Assembly (NCBI GenBank): GCA_007827375.1
Contig: VISH01000002.1
Location: forward strand, 1,141,001 to 1,205,000
Length of the DNA: 64,000 nt
Reading direction: 5' to 3'
Origin: Alteromonadaceae bacterium 2753L.S.0a.02
GTDB lineage: Bacteria; Pseudomonadota; Gammaproteobacteria; Pseudomonadales; Cellvibrionaceae
In this document: positions 1-7,986 of the stretch, one piece after another
Layout of the letters: the number at the start of each line of letters is the position of its first letter
Numbering within the stretch: the stretch's first letter is position 1
Notes under the pieces: model-generated
The model's database searches: none
Told to the model about the DNA's origin: nothing
The model's input: only the letters and a program-made list of their open reading frames with translations
Program-made: the position numbers and the translations under genes

Positions 1-361
1 GTTTGCTTCTGATAAAAAGCCGCTTAGGCTTTCTTATTACAAGAGTGTTTTTTTAGGTGATTTTTAAAGTTTTTGCTGGTAATTATTTTTAATTGAGCCA
101 TCATTAAAAAATCCCTCCCTAAAAACTACGTTTTTACCTGCAGTTTTCTGATTTTCTTCGACTCCGTAGCTGGTGTCCAAATATCTCCACCTACATTACT
201 TTGGAACAGCCTGATTCGCGTTTAGCGTTCGACAGGGTGTCTGTGGTTACAACTTGTAATTGCCTAGGTTTATTAGCTGAATAACATTGATTAATTTCGT
301 TTAGTTAATGAGAATACTTATCATTAACTAAACATTATGAAGCGCTAGGGGAGTTCCAGAC
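1..361. other. AT-rich intergenic stretch before the first gene
   Basis: No credible coding region is seen on either strand. There is a weak hairpin at 16-32 (arms AAAGCC / GGCTTT). The only strong structure is the palindrome at 299-333, listed separately. The rest is AT-rich and looks like promoter or spacer DNA for the gene starting at 362. Confidence 0.6.
299..333. promoter_or_regulatory. Candidate Fur-type operator (13-bp arm palindrome)
   Basis: Perfect 13-bp arms, GTTTAGTTAATGA (299-311) and TCATTAACTAAAC (321-333), surround a 9-nt centre. The core TGAGAAT-A-CTTATCA resembles the 7-1-7 form of a Fur box (tGAtAATnATTaTCa). It lies about 30 bp before the start codon of the DUF2061 gene, where a repressor could block transcription. 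Assignment to Fur is by consensus resemblance only. Confidence 0.45.
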
Positions 362-571
362 ATGATTAAATCTATGACGTTTGCAGCTATGCATTTCAGC
401 ATCGCGTTTGCTGTTGCTTGGGCTCTTACAGGCGATTGGGCCGTTGGTGGCGCTGTAGCCTTGGTTGAGCCTGCAATTAATAGTGTGGCCTACATTTTCC
501 ACGAGCGGATCTGGGCGGGTTACAAAAAATCCGGCCGATTGAGCTGGAAAGCTGGGGTAGCCGCGGCCTAA
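362..571 (+). CDS. DUF2061 small inner-membrane protein
   Basis: A 69-residue protein with two predicted membrane segments (about residues 5-22 and 26-45). The N-terminal motif KSMTFAAMHFSIAFAVAW followed by a conserved acidic and Asn/Tyr segment is characteristic of the DUF2061 family of short membrane proteins of unknown function. The start ATG follows a purine-rich AGGGGAG sequence at a good distance. It is a single-gene unit; the next gene is convergent (stop at 582). The candidate Fur-type palindrome just upstream hints at metal-dependent control. The family assignment is fairly sure; the function is unknown. Confidence 0.75.
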   Translation: MIKSMTFAAMHFSIAFAVAWALTGDWAVGGAVALVEPAINSVAYIFHERIWAGYKKSGRLSWKAGVAAA

Positions 572-581
572 GGGCTTGGGC

Positions 582-983
582 CTACACCAGATTGTCGTCA
601 TTCATATCTGTAAGTTGCGCGCTTTGGCAGTCGGGGGCTTGGGTGCTGCCAGTGTTCTGATGAAAGGTGTAAAAGACGTCTTTGTTCGCTGTTGGATTAA
701 GACGAAGTTTTACATAAAACTGGCTGAATTCGAGAATTTGCCCCATGGCAACGTTATAGTTATGCCACAAGTTGACTTCAGAGCAGCTTTTGGTGCGCTC
801 ACGCAGTCTTTTAGCGTTTGGCAGCGGTGACGAAACCGGAGATGCGGCATTGAGTGTTTGGGCTTGCTCTACTATGTTGCTCCGCTGATCGGAGTTGCAT
901 CGGGTGTTATCCTTACTACTGCACGCGGTTAGCATGCCGCTCATTAAAGCAAGCGCGCATAGAATTAGCTTTGCGTTGCACAT
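582..983 (-). CDS. Small predicted lipoprotein, function unknown
   Basis: A 133-residue product beginning MCNAKLILCALALMS, with a lipobox MLTAC giving a lipidated Cys at about residue 21. ATG at 981-983 was chosen because a GGAGG motif lies 6 nt upstream on this strand; the upstream in-frame ATG (1001) has no such site. After the signal peptide the sequence is polar, without repeats or recognisable domains. It converges with the DUF2061 gene (11 bp between stops). I do not recognise the family; envelope lipoprotein is the only safe call. Confidence 0.6.
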   Translation of the reverse strand: MCNAKLILCALALMSGMLTACSSKDNTRCNSDQRSNIVEQAQTLNAASPVSSPLPNAKRLRERTKSCSEVNLWHNYNVAMGQILEFSQFYVKLRLNPTANKDVFYTFHQNTGSTQAPDCQSAQLTDMNDDNLV

Positions 984-1116
984 TGAAGGCCTCCATAGCA
1001 CATTCAGAGCGTTGGATTATTGCCGAAAAACAGATCTTGGACTGTAACGAAACGTTATCGTTCAGACGTATTCATCACGCGCGCGGCGTTGTTGGGTATG
1101 CCAGGTAAATGAGCTA

Positions 1117-1145
1117 CCAAGAGTTGCAGCTGTTGCAACTCTTGG
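1117..1145. terminator. 12-bp perfect hairpin, probable terminator or boundary
   Basis: CCAAGAGTTGCA (1117-1128) and TGCAACTCTTGG (1134-1145) form a perfect 12-bp stem with a 5-nt loop. It sits downstream of the outer-membrane protein gene on the minus strand and upstream of the lipoprotein gene. There is no clear U-run, so intrinsic termination is plausible rather than certain. Confidence 0.45.
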
Positions 1146-1234
1146 CAATTAGCGGATGGTCTTGAGCATGCGAAGGTCCGTTACGCCTGCGATGCGCGCA
1201 GGCGCGTGAATCTGGGTTGCATTAGAGGCTAGCC

Positions 1235-1816
1235 CTAGAAGCGGTAATCGAAGCCCAGGGTCACAGCGGCAATGGTAATATCTTCTGTGACGACCATCGC
1301 GCGGCACTCTACGTTGATATTGATGTTGTTCGGCATAAACCAGCCGGCTCCCAAGCCCGCAGAAGCGCCACTTTCAGAAAAAGTGGTTTCGCTAATCAGT
1401 ACGCCGTCATTATTGACGTTTTGAATGGTCGCATCGAAGGCGCCGTAACCTAACAGCGCATAAAATCGTGCTTTTTCGTTGGTGCTCTCCAGACGGTAAT
1501 AGAGGGCATTGAAGCTGTCCACCTTGTATTCAGTTTCTGCCGATTCGGAAATTCGCAAGGTTTTTTTAGTCAGGCCGCCGCCATAACGCAGGTCGACACC
1601 GACCCAATTGTTGTACTTGTAGCCGGCCATCAATTCCGCAGCACCCATGCGCAAGTTAGCATCTTCTTTCAGCGGTGGCGTAGCAATGACATCGTCGGCC
1701 AAAACAACGTTTATATTGGCTCCGGCGAAGAAACCGCGATTGTTGTCGGCGCTGGCGATTCCGCTGTACAAGCCGAGCGCAACAGTTGCGCCGAGTAGAA
1801 GTTTTGAATGCTTCAT
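1235..1816 (-). CDS. Outer-membrane beta-barrel protein (OMP_b-brl type)
   Basis: A 193-residue product. MKHSKLLLGATVALGLYSG...ASA is a Sec signal peptide with cleavage after about residue 23. The mature part shows alternating hydrophobic strands, a Gly-rich GYGAFDA-like strand and the C-terminal TLGFDYRF ending in Phe that is typical of outer-membrane insertion. The start at 1816 is supported by a GGAG motif 6 nt upstream; an in-frame longer start at 1921 lacks a signal peptide at its N-terminus. It resembles the small 8-strand barrels of the OmpA/OmpW-like OMP_b-brl superfamily. No specific substrate can be inferred. Confidence 0.65.
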   Translation of the reverse strand: MKHSKLLLGATVALGLYSGIASADNNRGFFAGANINVVLADDVIATPPLKEDANLRMGAAELMAGYKYNNWVGVDLRYGGGLTKKTLRISESAETEYKVDSFNALYYRLESTNEKARFYALLGYGAFDATIQNVNNDGVLISETTFSESGASAGLGAGWFMPNNININVECRAMVVTEDITIAAVTLGFDYRF

Positions 1817-1970
1817 AGGTAACTCCAGATGGTGGTAAAGCAATTTGTTATTGTTCTTGAACGGCGAAATTCGCCATAAGCGTTTGGCGCAGAGGTTACC
1901 ACAGATTAACGCCACCGGCATGTGGGCGGCGTCTCACTCGAGAAGGGGGCGAAGGTACGTTTAACGAGGA

Positions 1971-2369
1971 TCAGGCACTGAGCTGTTTATGGCGCTCAAC
2001 TTCGTAGGTATTACAGATTTTTGAGCCATCCAGCGCACGATATTCCAACATCTCACAGATAGCCGCGCCGATTACGGCGGCCTGCTCATTGTTCTTTAGG
2101 TTTGGCGGGATTCTGGCCCGCAGTTCCCCTTTCTCTATGGCCATGTGCATGCGCGCCTGCATTTGCTCAATATGGTAGCCAAAAATACGAGCAATACTGG
2201 GGTTGAGCCAGCTGTTCGATTTAATAATGAAAAACCAGGTTGTTTCTCGCAATACCTCTATGGCCATAGGCGAGAAATGTTCAAAGCACCACCGGGCGTA
2301 GGCCTCGGTTTCAGGATCTTCGAGATGGATTTGGGTTTGATTGAAGGGCCAACTGATACTTGCCTGCAT
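1971..2369 (-). CDS. Conserved-looking hypothetical cytosolic protein
   Basis: A 132-residue protein without signal peptide or membrane segment. The ATG at 2369 has an AAGGAG Shine-Dalgarno 8 nt upstream, which supports it being expressed. The middle is helical and acidic (WCFEHFSP...IARIFGYHIEQMQARMHMAIEKGEL) and a conserved-looking YRALDGSKICNTYEVERHKQ sequence lies at the C-terminus. I do not recognise the family. It stands alone, with 150 bp to the barrel gene and 316 bp to the divergent His-Gly ladder gene. Confidence 0.55.
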   Translation of the reverse strand: MQASISWPFNQTQIHLEDPETEAYARWCFEHFSPMAIEVLRETTWFFIIKSNSWLNPSIARIFGYHIEQMQARMHMAIEKGELRARIPPNLKNNEQAAVIGAAICEMLEYRALDGSKICNTYEVERHKQLSA

Positions 2370-2685
2370 GGTAAAACTCCTTGTGGGCGGGCGGAAAATC
2401 CAAAATGAGTATAGAACAGGATGTTACTAGGGAGACTAATTTTTAGTCGATTGGCGCTCTGATTTCCCTTTTGGCGGATTTGAGAGTGGATAATTTTAAA
2501 ATACGCTGAGTGGCGAAATAGACTAGCAAGCTGGTGAAATTCGCCATTAATTATGGATGCCTCCTAAGTTCCACTCTAGAGTTTCTCTGGTATTTATAAA
2601 AAACTCAATACAATCAATGTGTTATGGACTTGGCCTCAGCTTTGCTCTGTGATCTTGCATCAATAACAACAGGGGAGTTTTATTC
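2370..2685. other. Divergent intergenic region
   Basis: About 316 bp between divergent genes, with no coding potential. It holds a 7-bp inverted repeat TGGCGAA (2511-2517) / TTCGCCA (2540-2546) with a 22-nt centre that could be an operator. Promoters for both flanking genes must lie here, but no convincing -35/-10 pair stands out. Confidence 0.4.
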
Positions 2686-3762
2686 GTGAAAAATCCAATT
2701 AAGCAATGTACGAGCTTGGTAATTTTGTTTGTGGGTTCTGTGGCAGCCTTAGCGAACGCTTCAGAACAGTTTGAGAGTGTGGAAAGCGCTAATTTGGCGG
2801 ACTATGAAAAGTTAGTAATGAATGTATCGCACTCGCAGCTCGAAATCGTCGATGGAAACAGCAACGATTTAACTGCGACATTAACGCAAACTTTGTACTC
2901 AGGGGATCAGCAGGAATGTTTAATGAAGCTGGTCACTGAACGCAAAGGTTCTACGCTGGAACTGCGAACGGAAAAATCTCAAATTTCTTGGAACAACCAT
3001 TGTGAGGTGCGTCGTAAATTGTTGGTAAGCATGGATCAGAAGGCCTTGCAGAAATTGGAAGTTGAATTACGCCACGGCAATTTCGAGACCTTAAGCCTGA
3101 TCGTTCCCGAACAGTCACTCCGCATCGCGCACGGTAATATAAAGGTTGCAGATGTCTCAGCCTCGCGCTGGGCCATAAATCTCTCGCATGGTAATGGCGA
3201 TTTTGGCACGATTGCCTCGCCCCAAGCGGATATGAATGGCGCTCACGGCGGCGTGAAAATAAATTCCTTTTCAGGTGAACGGCTTAATGGCAAGTGGGCC
3301 CACGGTAGCGTGAAATTAACTGAGCTTAATGTTAATAAGTTAAAATTTGAACAGGCACATGGCGCGTTTAAAGTTACCAAGCATCACGGCGATCAGCTTG
3401 CAATAAAAAATGCGCATGGCCCAATAAATTTACAAGCCAGCGACGCACAATCTGTTGAACTTAAAAATAGCCATGGCGAAATTTATTATGCGGGTAACAG
3501 TGACTCACTGCGCGTAAACAACAGTCACGGCGATGTAAATCTGATTCAGCGTAACGCAGATTTTAAAGAGATCTCGGGTTCTGCAAGTCATGGCGATATC
3601 CATCTGAAAGTGCCGCAAGCGAGTGTGTGTAATTTTCAGGTTCCCCAGGTAAACCGCCTGAAGAGTTCCATCATGAAAAGTGCTAAGGACTGCGACATTG
3701 CCGCCGGAGGCGAACTTAAGCTACAGGGTGGCCACAGTGATGCAACTGTCACGTCTCTGTAA
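2686..3762 (+). CDS. Secreted His-Gly ladder beta-solenoid protein (DUF4097-like)
   Basis: A 358-residue protein with a Sec signal peptide (cleavage near residue 25, ANA-SEQ). The GTG start follows AGGGGAG at 7 nt. From residue 130 a His-Gly pair recurs every 19 residues: His130, 149, 168, 187, 206, 225, 244 and 263, then 281 and 302. Each HG is followed by a short beta-prone stretch (for example HGNIKV, HGSVKL, HGDVNL). This is the layout of a beta-solenoid in which one His per rung would stack along one corner. DUF4097/putative auto-transporter adhesin domains have similar short rungs, usually with Ser-Gly-Asp at this place; the His substitution here is striking. Four Cys (C78, C106, C315, C336) may form disulfides. 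It ends 3 bp from the convergent helicase gene. The fold is inferred; a metal-binding role is speculation. Confidence 0.7.
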   Translation: MKNPIKQCTSLVILFVGSVAALANASEQFESVESANLADYEKLVMNVSHSQLEIVDGNSNDLTATLTQTLYSGDQQECLMKLVTERKGSTLELRTEKSQISWNNHCEVRRKLLVSMDQKALQKLEVELRHGNFETLSLIVPEQSLRIAHGNIKVADVSASRWAINLSHGNGDFGTIASPQADMNGAHGGVKINSFSGERLNGKWAHGSVKLTELNVNKLKFEQAHGAFKVTKHHGDQLAIKNAHGPINLQASDAQSVELKNSHGEIYYAGNSDSLRVNNSHGDVNLIQRNADFKEISGSASHGDIHLKVPQASVCNFQVPQVNRLKSSIMKSAKDCDIAAGGELKLQGGHSDATVTSL

Positions 3763-3765
3763 GTC

Positions 3766-6180
3766 CTAACCCGCCAACACATTGTCGTGTGGCGCATTGC
3801 CCCAAAATTTGCACAGCAACTCTTCGGTGTGTTGCTGTGAGTCACTGAAAGCTAGTGGCCAATGGTGCGACAGGAGTGCTTGATAATCCTGTCGCGCCAA
3901 ACGCGGTTCTACGAACATCACCACACCGCGATCACGTTCAGATCGAATAACCCGCCCCGCAGTTTGCAACAGCCGTATTAAGCCCGGAAACTGGTAAGCC
4001 ATTTGATAGGCATTTAGGCCCTGAGCGCGATAATAATCGGCCATGAGCTGTTGCTCTTCACTGGGTTGCGGCATGCCTGTGCCGATAATCATAGCGCCAA
4101 TCAGCGCATCGCCGGCATAGTCGATTCCCTCAGCGTACACACCGCCAACTATGGCGAAACCTAACAGCGATTGTTTTTGATGCAGAAAGCGGTTAATAAA
4201 TTCGTAGCGCTGTTCATCGGAAGTTTCGGCTTGCTGGCACTGGACCATGTCGTTCGGAAATAACTGCTGATATTTCTGCAGGGTCATTTCCAGATAGGCG
4301 TAGGATGGAAAGAAAATCAGGTAATGCCCTGGTTTGGCATTGTGAAAAAGGTGGATAAGTTCGGCAAGTTGCGTCACGGAATTTTCGCGCTGCTGCCATT
4401 CGGTGGAGATAAAGCGACAGCATAGGGTCAATTGATTATACGGTGGAAACCAGCGAGGTAATTGCAAGCATTGCGTGTTACCGGGCAGCCCCAATTGTTG
4501 CAAGCTAAAGGAAAAGGGCTGCAATGTTGCTGAAAAAGCGATGCTGGTTTTCGCGGTGGTGTGTAATTTTTTGAGATGTGCAGCGGCATCCAGACAGCGG
4601 ATTTTCAAGCAATTTTCCTTGCCGAGGGCTTCGAGCATAAACACGTGAGCCTCGGATTTAAGCTGCAAAATTGCCACAAAGCGATAAATTTCTTTAACCC
4701 ATTGGCGATATTGCTGGGGTACACCCTCGAGTAAGCCTCCGGCGAAACCGTTGTCGCCGGTTTGTTGCAGCCCTTGTAAAAGCTCCTGAAGTGTAAAACT
4801 TAACAGTTGCGGTAGCTGTTGTTCCTGTAATTGTGTGTGGTCGAGAAGCTGTAACACATTCAATAATTTTCCCAAAGGCTTGCGCAGCATATGGAATTGC
4901 TGTGGCAGACTTTTGTAAACCGCGCGGCAAAGTTCGCCGTTGAGTTCACCGGAATACATATCCCGCGCGCGACTGGCGAGGTTGTGGGCTTCATCAATCA
5001 ATAGCACACGCTGTGCGCCGCTTTCCTGAAAACACCCGAGGCGTACCAGAGGGTCGAAAAAATAATTGATGTCGGCAATGACAAAGGTAAACCAGGGCAC
5101 CAGATGAATGGAAAAGGCAAACGGGCACAATTGGAACTGCTCGGCGAGCTGTTGTATCACATCGGGTGTAAGGTGTTTTACATTGAGTGCCGCGAGGCGC
5201 GCTGCGGGCAAGCGATCATAAAACCCCAGGGTGCGCGCGCACATTCCACTTTCGGTGGCGCAGCTGTCACGGCGGTTGGCATCAGCAGATAAACACACGC
5301 AGGCTTTGTCGCGCGCCTGGAGTACCAGAAAATCGAGCTGGTGTGTGGGGTCCAATAGCGTCAAACAGTTCAACGCGTTGCCCTGAGTCGAACCCTTGGC
5401 CGTTAAATACAGAGTTTGCGCGCAGTGTTTTTCGGCAAAGGCTTTTAGCGCGGGGAACACCACACTTAAGGTTTTGCCCGTACCTGTGGGCGCATCGATA
5501 AGCAGCGGACCACCATCGCGTATTTGACGGTAGACCCAAATCGCCGATTCGCGTTGCCCGGGTCTGTAGCTTGAGTGCGGGAACTGTAAGTGCTGGCAGT
5601 ATTTACGGGCGTCGTTTTGTTGTGCCGTTACTCGCTGCCACCAAGCGACGTAGATTTGCAACAAATCCTGGCAATAGGCAAGGGCTTCTTGCGCGTAGAT
5701 AGTTTCTTCTTCCTGATAGATTTGTTGCGACACCAGATCGAAATAGCTAACACGCATACACAAAGGCGCATTGCTGGTGTTATGCGCGCTTTCGCAGGCG
5801 TAAAGTGCCGCATACACCTGGAGCTGTGCCCAGTGCAGGGCTTTGCGTTGTGGCGGCAGTAAATGCCCGGCGCCAAAGCAGGTTTTAATTTCCTCCACAA
5901 TGACGGGCTCGCATTCGTTGTTGAGTAAATCGACACGACCGCTAAGCACGACTTCCACTTCGTGTATTTGCCAAACATGACTTAAGGCGTATTCCACCTG
6001 CCAGGGTGGTTTTCGAGACTTTTGAATTTGCTGGTGGCCACGCAAACCCGCCTGAGCGTCGGGGCCGAGAAAGTCGTCACTGAATAAATCGCCCTGGCGT
6101 GCGGCAAAGCGCACCAGATCGGTAACGCCCAGTTTCAATGTAAGCGCTTGTTGTGAACAATCGTTATTGCCACTGTACAT
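3766..6180 (-). CDS. XPD/DinG-type Fe-S DNA helicase with RecB-like nuclease motif
   Basis: About 804 residues, cytosolic. Residues ~80-115 contain GRVDLL...VIVEEIKT followed by a QxxxY-like segment, matching the Asp / Glu-x-Lys core of RecB-family PD-(D/E)XK nucleases. Walker A APTGTGKT (GKT at about 235-237), the DEAH box (about 396-399) and motif VI QTAGRVIRSERDRG near residue 760 identify a superfamily 2 Rad3/XPD helicase. Cysteines at about 294/296, 307, 314 and 352 fit the Fe-S cluster insert of this family. The ATG at 6180 overlaps the 3' end of the FAN1 gene by 17 bp; a longer in-frame start at 6255 would overlap more. Co-translation with FAN1 suggests a joint role in DNA crosslink or branched-DNA repair. 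Which strand polarity or substrate it acts on cannot be read from sequence. Confidence 0.85.
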   Translation of the reverse strand: MYSGNNDCSQQALTLKLGVTDLVRFAARQGDLFSDDFLGPDAQAGLRGHQQIQKSRKPPWQVEYALSHVWQIHEVEVVLSGRVDLLNNECEPVIVEEIKTCFGAGHLLPPQRKALHWAQLQVYAALYACESAHNTSNAPLCMRVSYFDLVSQQIYQEEETIYAQEALAYCQDLLQIYVAWWQRVTAQQNDARKYCQHLQFPHSSYRPGQRESAIWVYRQIRDGGPLLIDAPTGTGKTLSVVFPALKAFAEKHCAQTLYLTAKGSTQGNALNCLTLLDPTHQLDFLVLQARDKACVCLSADANRRDSCATESGMCARTLGFYDRLPAARLAALNVKHLTPDVIQQLAEQFQLCPFAFSIHLVPWFTFVIADINYFFDPLVRLGCFQESGAQRVLLIDEAHNLASRARDMYSGELNGELCRAVYKSLPQQFHMLRKPLGKLLNVLQLLDHTQLQEQQLPQLLSFTLQELLQGLQQTGDNGFAGGLLEGVPQQYRQWVKEIYRFVAILQLKSEAHVFMLEALGKENCLKIRCLDAAAHLKKLHTTAKTSIAFSATLQPFSFSLQQLGLPGNTQCLQLPRWFPPYNQLTLCCRFISTEWQQRENSVTQLAELIHLFHNAKPGHYLIFFPSYAYLEMTLQKYQQLFPNDMVQCQQAETSDEQRYEFINRFLHQKQSLLGFAIVGGVYAEGIDYAGDALIGAMIIGTGMPQPSEEQQLMADYYRAQGLNAYQMAYQFPGLIRLLQTAGRVIRSERDRGVVMFVEPRLARQDYQALLSHHWPLAFSDSQQHTEELLCKFWGNAPHDNVLAG

Positions 6181-7942
6181 AAACAATCTGGTACGGAATA
6201 TTATGTTGTTCGAAATAAGCCAGCCAGCGATTTTGATTTTTTTGCAATCGGTCACCGGGGCCTTTTATCTCAATCAACTGATAAGCACCACTGTCGGGAA
6301 AATGCACCAGATCGGGAAAGCCATTGCGATTCTCGCGCAGGTCGCGCCACACGCGTTTAAAGATGCATTGCCAGTGCGCCAGGGGAATTCGCTGCAAGGC
6401 CAATTGAAGAATAGTTTCATCCAAAGCACTCCAAACGACAAAACTGTTGGCAATGCCATATTTTTCTATAAAAAACCTGCAACAGAGTTCGGGGCACTCA
6501 TGCCAATTTTCCAGTGTGTGCCAGGCTTGCTGAAATTCAGTTTGACGAAGCTCTAAAAAATCATCGTGATACAGGTCGTGCGGTGCAAACTGGAATTCGT
6601 TACTGAATGCGCCTCGTACTTCCGCAAAAATGACGGGCCAAAAAACCAGGCCGAACAGGCCGAGGAACAACTGGTTTTCGAGAAATAAACACGGGCCTTC
6701 GGACGCGAAATATTGCGCTGCGTTTTGTTCGACGCTTAAGGTGTCGCGGTGAGCTAGAAATAGTGTTTGCTCAATCGCTTTGAAGTTGCCGGCTTTTGTT
6801 ACGTGCTGGCCTAACGCTTTTATTAACTTCACGCGAAACTGCTGTGCGAAAACTGTCTCTGCTTCGCTACCACTTTCCAGGAGTTGTTCACACAACTGGA
6901 GCGCGGCCGGGTTATCTCCGAAACGATGCATAATGCGTACTTGCCGCTCGCGACTTGGCGCTTGCTCACACCCGCGATAAATGGCAAGCGCTTCTTCGCA
7001 GGCATTAAGCCTTTCCAGCTGACGTGCGATAGTTATGCGCAGGCGTTGCATGCGGCGATTAATGGTTCTTTCCGCGAGCGATTGCGGGCGCATTAATGTT
7101 GGCAATTGTTGTGCAATTTTTATAAGTTGCGGGGCGGTTAGTTCGCTGAGATTTTCCAGCACGTCACCCAGGTTGTAATAGTGCAGCATGGTGTCAATTT
7201 GGGCGCGGTTGTCGAAAAGGCGTGTGTTTTTTTCGAGCGGGTAATTTTCGTATTGGAAGAGCCCCAGGTCGCGCAATACAAAATCGGTGAGGTCTTGGCG
7301 ACCGTTGCCAAAATACAACAGTTTAAAGGTATTGAACAATTCGCTGCTGTTTAAACTCAGCAGCGTTTCGTGCATGTCGACAAGTGCTTGCGTGCCTTGG
7401 GGGCTTAGAGAACGCAGTCGTTCATAGAGCACGGCCTTTTTACATTGACTAAGGCCGGAATGACCCTGGGTTGCCAGATAAGCCAACCATTCGGCCTTGG
7501 TAAACAGAGGGAATAGTGATTCCAGCATTGCCGTGGTGCTTGTGCTTATCAGACCGGAGTCGTTCAATGCTTGTAATGCCGCGTTTGTGTTGGTGATTTC
7601 TGGGTAGTTCAGTTTGGCGGCACGAAATAACAGGCCTTTGCGACTGAGAAGTCGTACGTATAAAGCCACGCTTTCTTGGGGTAGCTCTGTGAGTACGCTG
7701 TAAAACTTGCGTTCGGGGCTGCTAAGCAGATCGTCGTAAACCCGGTAAACACGCTCGAGAACCCGCACAAAATTATCCAGATAATAGAATGCTGGCAGCT
7801 TGGGCGTGGCGCTATCCGCCGAGTTGCGCGCTGTTGTGTGTGTGTCTGTCAGGGAGCTTGAATACACTTTCGAAATAGCCGACACCAGTTGAGATTGAGC
7901 TGTATATTCATACAGTTTAAGCGCTGGGCCGAATGCCGGCAA
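6164..7942 (-). CDS. FAN1-type structure-specific nuclease (VRR-NUC domain)
   Basis: About 592 residues. The C-terminal VRR-NUC domain has the catalytic pattern PD (D544) ... E558-I-K560 in GFPDLVHFP and LIEIKGPGDRLQKNQ, with a further conserved region FAEVRGAFSNEFQFAP near residue 440. The N-terminal half (YYLDNFVRVLERVYRVYDDLL and the following helical region) matches the DNA-binding and TPR-like parts of bacterial FAN1. Family knowledge: FAN1 cleaves 5' flap structures and acts in interstrand crosslink repair. The frame opens with TTG at 7942 behind only a weak purine stretch; GTG codons at 7882 or 7864 are alternatives, so the start is uncertain. It is translationally linked to the downstream helicase by a 17-bp overlap. 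Confidence 0.85.
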   Translation of the reverse strand: MPAFGPALKLYEYTAQSQLVSAISKVYSSSLTDTHTTARNSADSATPKLPAFYYLDNFVRVLERVYRVYDDLLSSPERKFYSVLTELPQESVALYVRLLSRKGLLFRAAKLNYPEITNTNAALQALNDSGLISTSTTAMLESLFPLFTKAEWLAYLATQGHSGLSQCKKAVLYERLRSLSPQGTQALVDMHETLLSLNSSELFNTFKLLYFGNGRQDLTDFVLRDLGLFQYENYPLEKNTRLFDNRAQIDTMLHYYNLGDVLENLSELTAPQLIKIAQQLPTLMRPQSLAERTINRRMQRLRITIARQLERLNACEEALAIYRGCEQAPSRERQVRIMHRFGDNPAALQLCEQLLESGSEAETVFAQQFRVKLIKALGQHVTKAGNFKAIEQTLFLAHRDTLSVEQNAAQYFASEGPCLFLENQLFLGLFGLVFWPVIFAEVRGAFSNEFQFAPHDLYHDDFLELRQTEFQQAWHTLENWHECPELCCRFFIEKYGIANSFVVWSALDETILQLALQRIPLAHWQCIFKRVWRDLRENRNGFPDLVHFPDSGAYQLIEIKGPGDRLQKNQNRWLAYFEQHNIPYQIVYVQWQ

Positions 7943-7986
7943 GTGGCTGTTTTCCGCTTATCGATTAACGGCTATGGTTCAGAGTG

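Noticed and set aside
335..601. 88-residue open frame antisense to the DUF2061 gene
   Set aside because: It overlaps the whole of a well-supported gene, has no ribosome binding site and its sequence is Arg/Pro/Ser-rich as expected of an antisense frame.
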